A DNA stretch of 16,969 nucleotides. It comes from an uncultured Clostridia bacterium (GTDB lineage: Bacteria; Bacillota; Clostridia; UBA1381). The position numbers and the translations under genes are program-made. Every line of letters starts with the position of its first letter. Position 1 is the first letter of the stretch. Location: assembly GCA_934454035.1 (NCBI GenBank), contig CAKSFY010000041.1, positions 1 through 16,969 of the forward strand, read 5' to 3'. Positions 1 through 7,007 of this stretch are shown here, in pieces. The notes below the pieces were generated by a model. That model was not told where the DNA came from, did not search any database, and was given only the letters and a program-made list of their open reading frames with translations.

Positions 1-175
1 CCCTCCACCATCTTCGGCGGTCCCCCTCCCTTTATTGAATCCTCCCACCATCCTGACGGATGGTCCCCCCTCCTTTAGGCAAGGAGGGCATATCGGGAGG
101 CAAAACCGGACTGTCATTCACTACCTTGGTGCCGCTACGCTACCTTTAGGCAAGAAGAGCATATCGGAATAAATT
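1..175. repeat. GC-rich interspersed repeat, copy 1 (cut by window edge)
   Basis: Contains CCCTCCACC, TCTTCGGCGGTCCCCCTCC, a second variant unit with a CCACCATC..GATGG hairpin, and CCTTTAGGCAAGGAGG followed by CATATCGGGAGGC. The right half, about 105-170, is nearly identical to 10601-10666, sharing GGACTGTCATTCAC, GGTGCCGCTACGCTACC and TTTAGGCAAG. The left end may extend beyond the window. It encodes no convincing protein. It looks like an interspersed non-coding repeat family; mobility is not shown. Confidence 0.7.
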
Positions 176-318
176 CAATTGTTGACATAAATCTTTTATT
201 AATTAAAGCAATAAAAGAATCTAATCTGCCAAAAACAGCTGCGATTTTTCACAGAATTAATTCTTCTGCTAAAAGTATTTGTAGACAAATTCGCTCATTC
301 GGTGTAAAATATGCATAG
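151..318 (+). pseudogene. Short HTH-like coding remnant
   Basis: An open frame ending at TAG 316-318 gives a peptide with a protein-like composition, including KAIKESNLPKTAAIF and SICRQIRSFGVKYA. The spacing of small and hydrophobic residues resembles a Fis- or transposase-type helix-turn-helix tail. I found no ATG and no ribosome binding site. The frame runs leftward into the repeat without a break until a stop at 76-78, so this looks like the 3' fragment of a gene cut by the repeat. It could also be a chance frame in AT-rich DNA. Confidence 0.25.
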
Positions 319-418
319 GACTTCATATTAACCTCCGTGTTATTGTATTTGTGGTTATTTACATTTTACACCAAAGTTGATATGAAGTCTATATTTATTT
401 CAGGTATTGAAATAAATA
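301..418. other. Crossing inverted repeats plus a hairpin (pseudoknot-like)
   Basis: GGTGTAAAAT (301-310) is complementary to ATTTTACACC (363-372). GACTTCATATTAAC (319-332) pairs with GTTGATATGAAGTC (376-389) over 14 positions with one G-U. The order is A-B-A'-B', so the two stems cross: they form an H-type pseudoknot or two exclusive hairpins. A third perfect 11-bp hairpin follows at 392-402/408-418 (TATTTATTTCA, loop GGTAT). No U-run or gene start fixes the transcribed strand. Function unknown. Confidence 0.5.
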
Positions 419-428
419 CTGTAATCTG

Positions 429-472
429 CCCCCCTTGCCCTAAAGGGGGGTGTCAGCAGCAGAGCTGCTGAC
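429..472. repeat. Tandem GC-rich hairpins downstream of trmK
   Basis: CCCCCC (429-434) pairs with GGGGGG (445-450) around a TTGCCCTAAA loop. GTCAGCAGC (452-460) then pairs perfectly with GCTGCTGAC (464-472). The first hairpin resembles an inverted version of the CCCTTTAGGCAAGGG core of the interspersed repeat. The hairpins lie about 45 bp past the trmK stop and could stabilise or end its mRNA, but no T-run follows on the minus strand. Confidence 0.5.
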
Positions 473-516
473 GGGGGGATTCATTCCCGGATAAATATAA
501 ATTATTTTTAAAAAAA

Positions 517-1182
517 TTAAAGCCTGTCAACTCTTTCGATAAACCGCCGATACTTTTCTATAAGCTCAAAATCCTTTGCTGCGGCTGATTCAAGTCCTGT
601 TTTAATCTTCACAAATTCACGCCGTTTTTTATCCTTTAAAAGGGCAAAATTTTTGTTATTATACAAATATTCCGGCAGATGCAAGTCAAATTCGTCTTTA
701 TATTCATAACCCCGTCCGCTTTGAGCAACAATAAGATTATAAACCTTGAACCCCTCAAAGGTAATATCCTCCGAAAAAATCGAGAATCCGTTTTCGGATA
801 GCTTTTTTCTTAATAAATCCTGCGAATTCATAGGCTGCAACACAAGATATTTTGCCGAATGTGCTTTTTCGATGTCATTTTCCAAAATATTTTTGATAAC
901 CTCGCCGCCCATTCCGGCAATTATGACCGTTTCAAATTCGCCGCATTTTATCGGTTCAAGCCCGGCGCCCAAACGAAGTGAAATTTTATTTTCAAATCCG
1001 TATTTTTGTATATTTTCGGCTGCAATTTTCAAAGGACCGGTTTTTATGTCCGTTGCCGCAAGTCTGTCGGATATATTATTCTGCAAAAGATATATCGGAA
1101 CATATGCGTGGTCTGTGCCTATATCGGCAGCCGATTTTGTATAAATATGCTCTGCAATCATTTTAAGCCGCGGTGTAATCAT
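517..1182 (-). CDS. trmK: tRNA (adenine(22)-N1)-methyltransferase TrmK
   Basis: A 221-residue class I SAM-dependent methyltransferase of the TrmK (YqfN) family, which places m1A at position 22 of tRNAs in the cytoplasm. Visible signatures are the SAM loop ADIGTDHAYVPI (residues 19-30), the acidic strand ATDIK (43-47), and the family motifs IAGMGG (88-93) and LVLQPMNS. The C-terminal part, rich in Lys, Arg and Glu, fits the usual helical extension, and length is normal. GGAGG lies about 6 nt before the ATG, which fixes the start. In Bacillus this gene sits beside rpoD; here it is alone, with its 5' leader abutting the first DnaA box (1198-1206). DnaA could therefore affect its transcription; that is inference. 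Confidence 0.93.
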   Translation of the reverse strand: MITPRLKMIAEHIYTKSAADIGTDHAYVPIYLLQNNISDRLAATDIKTGPLKIAAENIQKYGFENKISLRLGAGLEPIKCGEFETVIIAGMGGEVIKNILENDIEKAHSAKYLVLQPMNSQDLLRKKLSENGFSIFSEDITFEGFKVYNLIVAQSGRGYEYKDEFDLHLPEYLYNNKNFALLKDKKRREFVKIKTGLESAAAKDFELIEKYRRFIERVDRL

Positions 1183-1197
1183 AAGCTTCCTCCGTAA

Positions 1198-1489
1198 TTA
1201 TCCACATGTGTGGACAAATTTATAAATTGTTAAAAAAGTGTTACTAATCACGTTTTTAAAAGTTATCCACACGTGTGTGGATAAAAAGGTGGATAACTTG
1301 CGCGTTTTTTGCAGAATTTTCTCATAAAAAAATGTAAACCATAAAAAAGTTGGAAAAAAGGGCATTTTCAAATTTGGTAAATCATTATTATCTGTGGATA
1401 ACTGCGTGGATAAGGTGGATAATTTACCGAAAAACACGATAAACAAGCCATTTTTTCGGTGAATAACCAAAACGGAGTAATGTGGACAA
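1198..1489. other. DnaA-box cluster (candidate oriC or secondary DnaA-binding locus)
   Basis: Exact TTATCCACA boxes lie at 1198-1206 and 1263-1271 (+) and at 1276-1284 and 1393-1401 (-). Single-mismatch boxes, all on the minus strand, lie at 1209-1217, 1288-1296, 1405-1413, 1414-1422 and 1481-1489. Several are 9-13 bp apart, about one helical turn, and include two head-to-head pairs. AT-rich stretches at 1215-1262 and 1490-1560 could serve as unwinding elements. The 90-codon frame read through this region is explained by the repeated boxes. Nearby parABS favours an origin-proximal position, but dnaA is absent, so origin versus DnaA titration or regulation is open. Confidence 0.8.
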
Positions 1490-1594
1490 CTTTTTACTTG
1501 GTTTACATAATACAGAATATGTATATTTTATAAATCAATGCATAATATTTATGAAAAAATACTGCAAGAATACTGTAATATTAATGTAAAATTA

Positions 1595-1636
1595 GCGGAC
1601 GAAGTTCTTTTTCCGAAAATCGGGAACCTCGTCCGC
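1595..1636 (-). terminator. serS terminator hairpin
   Basis: GCGGACGAAGTTC (1595-1607) pairs with GAACCTCGTCCGC (1624-1636) with one mismatch. An inner CCGA/TCGG stem lies in the loop. It begins 15 bp after the serS stop. On the minus strand TAATTTTACATT follows, a weak T-run, so termination may be partial. It also insulates the DnaA-box cluster from serS transcription. Confidence 0.65.
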
Positions 1637-1650
1637 AAAATAACTGAAAA

Positions 1651-2916
1651 TTATTTAATAATGTCAGTGCCCATAAATTTAACAAGTGCGTCAGGGACAG
1701 TTACTGTGCCGTCCGGATTCTGATAGTTTTCCAGAATTGCGGCAACCGTTCTGCCGACTGCGAGTCCCGAGCCGTTGAGAGTGTGAACAAACTGCGCTTT
1801 ATCCTTGGGATTTCTCTTAAATTTGATATTTGCGCGTCTTGCCTGGTAATCCTCAAAGTTAGAGCATGAGGAAATTTCAACATAACGGCCGTAGCTCGGC
1901 ATCCAAACCTCAATATCATATGTTTTTGCCGATGAGAAGCCTAAATCGCCTGTTGACAGGCATACAACTCTGTACGGAAGTCCCAATCCCTGCAAAAGCT
2001 TTTCTGCGTCATTGGTAAGCGATTCAAGCTCTTCATAGCTCTTTTCGGGGTCTGCAAACTTAACAAGTTCAACCTTATTGAACTGGTGCTGACGGATAAG
2101 ACCTCTTGTATCTCTGCCGGCAGAGCCTGCTTCTGCACGGAAGCATGCGGAATATGCGCAATATTTAATAGGAAGCTTGTTTCCGTCCAGGATTTCGTCA
2201 CGGTGAAGATTTGTAACCGGAACTTCTGCCGTCGGAATAAGGAAAAAGCCGTTATTTGCTACTTTAAATGCGTCCTCTTCAAACTTGGGAAGTTGTCCCG
2301 TACCGGTCATTGAAGCGCGGTTTACCATATATGGCGGAAAAATTTCCGTATATCCGTTGGAGGTATGCTGCTCAAGGAAGTAGTTTATTACGGAACGCTC
2401 AAGCTTAGCGCCCAAACCTCTGTAAACGGTAAATCTTGAACCGCTTATTTTTGCTCCTCTGTCAAAGTCCAATATATTAAGATTTGTACCTATATCCCAA
2501 TGAGCTTTCGGCTCAAAATCAAATTCTGTAGGTGTGGAGTACTTTCTGATTTCAACATTTTCGGAATCATCGGCGCCTACCGGAACTTCCGGATTCGGAA
2601 TGTTCGGAATTTTCAGCATGAAATTGCGCAATTCCTCGTCAATTTTTGATACTTCTGTATCATCTTCTTTGATTTCGTCCGACAATTCACGCATTTCCGC
2701 AAATATGGGAGCAGTGTCCTTGCCTTCTTTTTTCATTGCGGGAATTTTCTTTGTAATTTCGTTTTGCTTTGCCTTTTTCTGCTCAACGTCAGCCAAAAGC
2801 TCACGGCGTTTTTTGTCAAGCTCGATTGCCGGAGTGATATCCAGCGGATTATTTCTGTTTTTAAGAGCTTCAATTATTTTTTCGGGTTCGTTTCTTAATA
2901 CTTTAATATCTAACAT
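1651..2916 (-). CDS. serS: Seryl-tRNA synthetase
   Basis: A cytoplasmic class II aminoacyl-tRNA synthetase that charges tRNA-Ser with serine. The 421 residues match the bacterial SerRS length. Residues 1-100 carry the Lys/Glu-rich helical hairpin that contacts the long variable arm of tRNA-Ser. The catalytic core shows TAEVP (229-233), motif 2 with FRAEAGSAGRDTRG (259-272) and RQHQF, and motif 3 GSGLAVGRTVAAILEN (382-397). The start MLDIKVLRNE is the standard N-terminus. It is preceded at 21 bp by the coiled-coil gene and probably shares its promoter. I see no T-box leader. SerS near parA-parB is a familiar origin-proximal arrangement in Clostridia. Confidence 0.97.
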   Translation of the reverse strand: MLDIKVLRNEPEKIIEALKNRNNPLDITPAIELDKKRRELLADVEQKKAKQNEITKKIPAMKKEGKDTAPIFAEMRELSDEIKEDDTEVSKIDEELRNFMLKIPNIPNPEVPVGADDSENVEIRKYSTPTEFDFEPKAHWDIGTNLNILDFDRGAKISGSRFTVYRGLGAKLERSVINYFLEQHTSNGYTEIFPPYMVNRASMTGTGQLPKFEEDAFKVANNGFFLIPTAEVPVTNLHRDEILDGNKLPIKYCAYSACFRAEAGSAGRDTRGLIRQHQFNKVELVKFADPEKSYEELESLTNDAEKLLQGLGLPYRVVCLSTGDLGFSSAKTYDIEVWMPSYGRYVEISSCSNFEDYQARRANIKFKRNPKDKAQFVHTLNGSGLAVGRTVAAILENYQNPDGTVTVPDALVKFMGTDIIK

Positions 2917-2937
2917 TTTGATTCATTGCCTTTCGTT

Positions 2938-3369
2938 TTATTTTAATTTTTTTTCAAGTACATTATAAAAAGTAAGTTGCTTTTCGGTAAGTGATTCGGT
3001 ATCAATCGTTTTTATAAGCTCTGACGCCTTGGTTTTATTTCCTTCATATATACAGATATATATTTCCAAAAGCAAATCATTATTCTCTGTTTCGCTGCTC
3101 AGTTTATCGATTCTGCCCTGCATTGTGGAGATTTGCTGAGTCAGCATTTTGTTTGTTTCCTGCAAGGACTGATTTTGTTCCAGTAAAAGTCTGTTATCCT
3201 CACTGAGACGGGAGGTCTTTTCCTCTATGGAAGAAACGCTCTCTTTAATCGGCTGATTTTTTTCCATATTATTTTGTGCAAAGAATGCAACGATTATCAT
3301 TATGATTGCGACAAAGAAAATTAAGCCTGTATACAGAAAAAGTGATTTGTTATTGTTTGATTTTGACAT
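2938..3369 (-). CDS. Membrane-anchored coiled-coil protein, unknown function
   Basis: I do not recognise this 143-residue protein. Residues 10-30 form one hydrophobic membrane segment (LFLYTGLIFFVAIIMIIVAF) after a short basic start, suggesting N-in/C-out topology. Residues about 38-95 are rich in Gln, Glu, Leu and Ser with heptad-like spacing (LLLEQNQSLQETNKMLTQQI), which predicts a coiled coil. The C-terminal 45 residues look helical. The layout resembles small septum- or envelope-associated proteins, but nothing defines a role. AAGGTG lies before the ATG. It is probably cotranscribed with serS from the promoter at the end of parB. A link to chromosome segregation is only suggested by position. 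Confidence 0.8.
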   Translation of the reverse strand: MSKSNNNKSLFLYTGLIFFVAIIMIIVAFFAQNNMEKNQPIKESVSSIEEKTSRLSEDNRLLLEQNQSLQETNKMLTQQISTMQGRIDKLSSETENNDLLLEIYICIYEGNKTKASELIKTIDTESLTEKQLTFYNVLEKKLK

Positions 3370-3510
3370 TTTTTCACCTTCTTTTTCACTTGTGTTAAAA
3401 TAAGCCCAAAATTTGATTTTAAGACATTTTAAGCTATTTTTATGTAAGTATATTAGATGATTGTGTTTTATTGCTTACAGATATAATTTTAAAGACAAAT
3501 ATTTTACCAT

Positions 3511-3539
3511 ATTATACCTTATATGTTAAAATATGATAA
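3511..3539 (-). promoter_or_regulatory. SigA-type promoter for the coiled-coil gene and serS
   Basis: On the minus strand, TTATCA (3534-3539), a 17-bp spacer and TATAAT (3511-3516). It overlaps the 3' end of parB and would give a leader of about 135 nt before the coiled-coil gene. The -35 has two mismatches and the -10 is perfect. Confidence 0.55.
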
Positions 3540-4364
3540 TATCCTTTCTAAATCATCATTTCCGTAATACTCAATTTCTATCTTGCCTTTATTTGCACCG
3601 TTATGAATTTTAACCTTAGTGCCGAAACCTTGTTCCAGACGATTTTTGATTCTTTCAATTTCAATATCTGCGGCGGTTACTTTTTTCGGTTTTTCTTCCT
3701 TAACTGTCTGCAGATCCTTTGCGAGTTTTTCCGCCTGGCGGACATTCAAATCCTCGTCTATAATCCGATTAAGCAGAAATTCTCTTAATACTTCGCCGTT
3801 AAGTGATAAAATCGCGCGTGCATGCCCTTCGGATATTTGACCTGATATTAAATATTTTTGCAGGTTTTCTTCAAGCGATAAAAGTCTTAATGAGTTTGCG
3901 ACTGCACTTCGGCTTTTTCCTATTCGCTTGCTTATTTCCTCTTGGGTCAGATTGTATTCATCCATAAGAGATTTGTAGCCGAGAGCTTCTTCAATAGGGT
4001 TCAAATCCTCTCTTTGGAGATTTTCAATCAATGCAATTTCGGTTACCGTTTGATTTGAATAATCCTTAATTACTGCCGGAATTTCGGTGAGCCCTGCTTT
4101 TTTGGCGGCTCTCCACCGTCTTTCACCGGCTACGATTGTGTAATTTCCTTTTGGATTTTTAACAACGATAATCGGTTGTATTAAGCCGTGTTCTTTTATT
4201 GATTCAGCAAGTATTTCCAGTTTTTCGCTGTCAAAGGTTTTTCGCGGCTGATTTGAATTAGGCTCAACCTGCGTGAGTTTCAGCTCGGTTATTCCCGATT
4301 CTATTGAAACCGGATTATCATCGGAAAAAAGTGTGTCAAGACCTTTTCCCAAGCCTTTTTTCAT
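3519..4364 (-). CDS. parB: Chromosome partitioning protein ParB (Spo0J)
   Basis: The CTP-dependent DNA clamp that loads at parS, spreads along DNA and recruits SMC to organise and segregate the origin region; in sporulating Firmicutes it also affects Spo0A activation through Soj. The 281 residues show the N-terminal KKGLGKGLDTLF start, the CTP-binding GERRWRAA (80-87) and ENLQREDLNPIEEA (114-127) motifs, a helix-turn-helix near 139-170 (QEEISKRIGKSRSAVANSLR) and a short C-terminal dimerisation domain. It lies 45 bp downstream of parA, and its binding sites lie at 5231-5288. The chromosomal, not plasmid, form is supported by the parS consensus and neighbours. Confidence 0.96.
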   Translation of the reverse strand: MKKGLGKGLDTLFSDDNPVSIESGITELKLTQVEPNSNQPRKTFDSEKLEILAESIKEHGLIQPIIVVKNPKGNYTIVAGERRWRAAKKAGLTEIPAVIKDYSNQTVTEIALIENLQREDLNPIEEALGYKSLMDEYNLTQEEISKRIGKSRSAVANSLRLLSLEENLQKYLISGQISEGHARAILSLNGEVLREFLLNRIIDEDLNVRQAEKLAKDLQTVKEEKPKKVTAADIEIERIKNRLEQGFGTKVKIHNGANKGKIEIEYYGNDDLERILSYFNI

Positions 4365-4409
4365 GGTTTTCCCTCCGTTCTGCTTTTTTTAGTTAATTTA
4401 CTTTTAAAA

Positions 4410-5171
4410 TTAATTGTTTTTCATCAGCTCTTTTGCTAAATTAAAATAAGCCTCCGCACCTTTGGAAGTAATATCATATCTTATAATAGGTTCACCGAAG
4501 CTCGGAGCTTCCGAAAGTCTGATATTACGCGGAATGACGGTGTCATAAACCTTGTCAGGAAAATACTTTTTTACCTCGTCCAAAACTTGCGCGGATAAAT
4601 TTGTTCTCGAATCATACATTGTTGCAATAATACCTTCGATTTCCAGCCGCGGATTTGAGTGCTTTTTAATATTTCTTATTGAATTTATAAGCTGGGTTAA
4701 TCCCTCAAGTGCGTAATATTCGCACTGAATCGGAACAATTACCGAATCCGCTGCGGTCATTATATTAATTGAAAGCATTCCCAATGCAGGCGGTGAGTCA
4801 ATTATAACAAAATCATAATCGTCTTTTACCTTATCCAGTGCTTCCTTTAGTATATATTCTCTGCGTTCCTCCGAGGCAAGCTCTATCTCGGCTGCCGACA
4901 GTTCGGGCGATGACGGAATTAAAGATAAATTCCCGTATTTGGTTCGCATAACTGCTTCGTATGTTTTTTCAGAATCTGCAAGACAGTCATATATTGAAGA
5001 TTTTATTTCGTCTTTGTCTGTTCCGAAACCGCTTGTTGCATTTCCCTGAGGGTCACAATCAACTACAAGAACTTTTTTCCCTTTATATGCAAGGCATGCT
5101 GATAAATTAACGGCAGTGGTTGTCTTTCCTACGCCTCCTTTTTGATTGGAAACTGCAATTACTTTACTCAT
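4410..5171 (-). CDS. parA: Chromosome partitioning ATPase ParA (Soj)
   Basis: A Walker-type ATPase that binds DNA nonspecifically as an ATP dimer and is stimulated by ParB; in Bacillus the homologue Soj also modulates DnaA. The deviant Walker A KGGVGKTT lies at residues 11-18, followed by the LVVDCDPQGNATSGF switch region and the FVIIDSPPALG Walker B-like motif. The 253-residue length is normal for Soj. AAGGAGGG lies just before the ATG. Its promoter abuts parS1, which suggests ParB autoregulation. If Soj-DnaA control applies here, the DnaA-box cluster 3.7 kb away is a natural point of contact; that is inference from other species. Confidence 0.96.
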   Translation of the reverse strand: MSKVIAVSNQKGGVGKTTTAVNLSACLAYKGKKVLVVDCDPQGNATSGFGTDKDEIKSSIYDCLADSEKTYEAVMRTKYGNLSLIPSSPELSAAEIELASEERREYILKEALDKVKDDYDFVIIDSPPALGMLSINIMTAADSVIVPIQCEYYALEGLTQLINSIRNIKKHSNPRLEIEGIIATMYDSRTNLSAQVLDEVKKYFPDKVYDTVIPRNIRLSEAPSFGEPIIRYDITSKGAEAYFNLAKELMKNN

Positions 5172-5202
5172 TTTTTCCCTCCTTTTTAGTTTCTACATAT
5201 AT

Positions 5203-5230
5203 ATTATACCACAAATTTTAAAAAAGTAAA
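5203..5230 (-). promoter_or_regulatory. parA promoter adjoining parS1
   Basis: On the minus strand, TATAAT (5203-5208) is preceded by TGG, an extended -10. TTTACT (5225-5230) lies 16 bp upstream. The -35 directly touches parS1 (5231-5246), so ParB bound there could block RNA polymerase. Confidence 0.65.
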
Positions 5231-5246
5231 TGTTTCACGTGAAACA
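5231..5246. promoter_or_regulatory. parS site 1
   Basis: A perfect 16-bp palindrome TGTTTCACGTGAAACA, identical to the Firmicutes parS consensus. It lies immediately upstream of the parA promoter. Confidence 0.96.
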
Positions 5247-5272
5247 TTTTATATTTTTTTATAAAAATTTAC

Positions 5273-5288
5273 TGTTTCACGTGAAACA
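5273..5288. promoter_or_regulatory. parS site 2
   Basis: A second perfect TGTTTCACGTGAAACA. Its centre is 42 bp from that of site 1, four helical turns, so the two sites lie on the same DNA face. It sits about 63 bp before the germination operon. Confidence 0.96.
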
Positions 5289-5351
5289 ATGTATAAAAGT
5301 ATTGTATTTTGGTAAAAATAACAAAAACAGGAATAAGAAAGGAACAAAAAA

Positions 5352-6980
5352 ATGAGTTTCTTAAAATATATAAAAAAAGCTTTTGTATATTCCGAACCTA
5401 TTGAAAGTGATATATTTGAGCTTGAAACACAGGATTTAAATATTAAATATGATGTAAGAGCAGAAAAAGAGGAAATCACTCCTGAAATAAGCAGTAATAT
5501 AGAAAAAAACTATAATTATATCAAAGAAAGATTTGATTACCCTAATAATAATGATGTCGTAATAAGGAAATTTGAAATAAGCGATAAAAGGTCATGTTTT
5601 ATTGTATTTTATGACGGAATGGTTGATACACGTTCTGTCGATCAGGATATTATAAAAGCCATGCTTGAGCTTCCTCTTTTTAATAAGGAACAAAAAAGCG
5701 AAGCAGACAGTATAATTTACAGATATATTTCTCACAGCCAAGCAACGGTAAGCAACGATTTTGAAGAAATTATTGATGAAATTAACTTTGGTTCATGTGC
5801 GGTTTTTGCGGACGGTATTGACAAAGGTTTTATAATGGATGTGCGTGACTGGGGGCACAGAGGAATTGACCGTCCCGAAACGGAACAGTCAATCTACGGA
5901 CCGCAGGAAGCCTTTTCGGAAATGCTGAGAAACAACTCCGCACTTGTAAGAAAGATACTTAAAACTGAAAAATTAATCTGCGAAGCGGTGAAAATCGGTA
6001 AAATAAGCAAAACAAGAGGAGTATTAATGTATATTTCCGATTTGGCTAACGAAAATCTGATTGAAGAGGTAAGGGGAAGAATTAACGGAATAAGCATTGA
6101 TTATTGCATTGCAATTGAAGAGGTTGCTATGCTGATTGAAGAAAACAATTATGTGATTACTTCAAAGCTTTTAAGCACAGAGCGCCCGGACAGAGTGGCA
6201 AAGGCTTTATCGGAGGGCAGAGCAGCACTTATTTTAAACGGAAGTCCGCACGCACTTGTATTTCCTACAAATGCATTTGAATTAATGCATGCAGCGTCAG
6301 ACGATTATTTACGTGTCCCCTATGCAAATATGACCCGTGTAATTCGTCTGGTTGCAATGTCTTTGTCGGTACTGCTGCCTGCTTTGTACCTTGCAATCAC
6401 ATTGTTTCATCAGGAAATGATTCCGACCTTTTTGGTTTATTCAATAAGTGCGTCAAGGGAATCGGTGCCTTTTCCGAGCATTGTTGAATTGCTTTTAATG
6501 GATATTTCCTTTGAAATGATAAGAGAAGCAGGGATAAGAATGCCTAATCCGATCGGCTCTACTCTCGGAATTGTCGGCGGTTTGATTCTCGGACAAGCCG
6601 CGGTCAGCGCTAAAATAGTAAGTCCTATAATGATTATTGTAATTGCACTCACAGGTTTGGGTTCTTTTGCAACTCCGGATTACTCACTGAGCTGGAGTTA
6701 TAGAATGTTGCGCATTATTTTTATTATTCTTGCCGGTATATGCGGATTTTACGGAGTAGCAATCGGAATATTCCTGTATTCAATGCTTTTGGGAGCACAA
6801 AAAAGCTTCGGAGTCCCGTTCCTTTCACCTCTTGTCAGAGAACATAAAAGCGGTTCGGAAACTGCGGTTATGGTTTCACCTATCTGGAAGCAGGAAAACC
6901 GTCCCGATTTTCTGAATACAAAAAATGAAGAACAGGAACCTAAAATCAGCATGAAATGGAGAACTAAAAAAAGAAAATAG
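5352..6980 (+). CDS. GerA-family germinant receptor subunit A
   Basis: The A subunit of a Ger-type spore germinant receptor, which with B and C forms an inner-membrane complex that responds to nutrients and triggers ion release. The 542 residues begin with a cytosolic domain (about 1-325) ending near SPHALVFPTNAFELMHAASDD. Several membrane segments follow (from VIRLVAMSLSVLLPALYLAI), with the conserved stretch NPIGSTLGIVGGLILGQAAV and FATPDYSLSWSYRMLRI, then a basic tail. AAAGGA precedes the ATG. It heads an A-B-C order as in gerA rather than the split layout of some clostridial gerK loci. I see no clear SigG promoter in the 63 bp after parS2. Ligand cannot be deduced. Confidence 0.93.
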   Translation: MSFLKYIKKAFVYSEPIESDIFELETQDLNIKYDVRAEKEEITPEISSNIEKNYNYIKERFDYPNNNDVVIRKFEISDKRSCFIVFYDGMVDTRSVDQDIIKAMLELPLFNKEQKSEADSIIYRYISHSQATVSNDFEEIIDEINFGSCAVFADGIDKGFIMDVRDWGHRGIDRPETEQSIYGPQEAFSEMLRNNSALVRKILKTEKLICEAVKIGKISKTRGVLMYISDLANENLIEEVRGRINGISIDYCIAIEEVAMLIEENNYVITSKLLSTERPDRVAKALSEGRAALILNGSPHALVFPTNAFELMHAASDDYLRVPYANMTRVIRLVAMSLSVLLPALYLAITLFHQEMIPTFLVYSISASRESVPFPSIVELLLMDISFEMIREAGIRMPNPIGSTLGIVGGLILGQAAVSAKIVSPIMIIVIALTGLGSFATPDYSLSWSYRMLRIIFIILAGICGFYGVAIGIFLYSMLLGAQKSFGVPFLSPLVREHKSGSETAVMVSPIWKQENRPDFLNTKNEEQEPKISMKWRTKKRK

Positions 6981-7007
6981 TTTAGTGTCCCTTTAAGGAG
7001 AATATAA

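Noticed and set aside
1198..1470. 90-codon minus-strand frame in the DnaA-box region
   Set aside because: Its LSTLSTQLST composition comes from the repeated TTATCCAC boxes; it has no family resemblance and begins without a good ribosome binding site.
1538..1723. Plus-strand 61-codon frame
   Set aside because: It crosses the serS terminator hairpin and runs into serS antisense; it is a chance frame.
3370..3505. T-box leader for serS
   Set aside because: No AGGGTGG-type T-box or specifier hairpin is visible in the leader.
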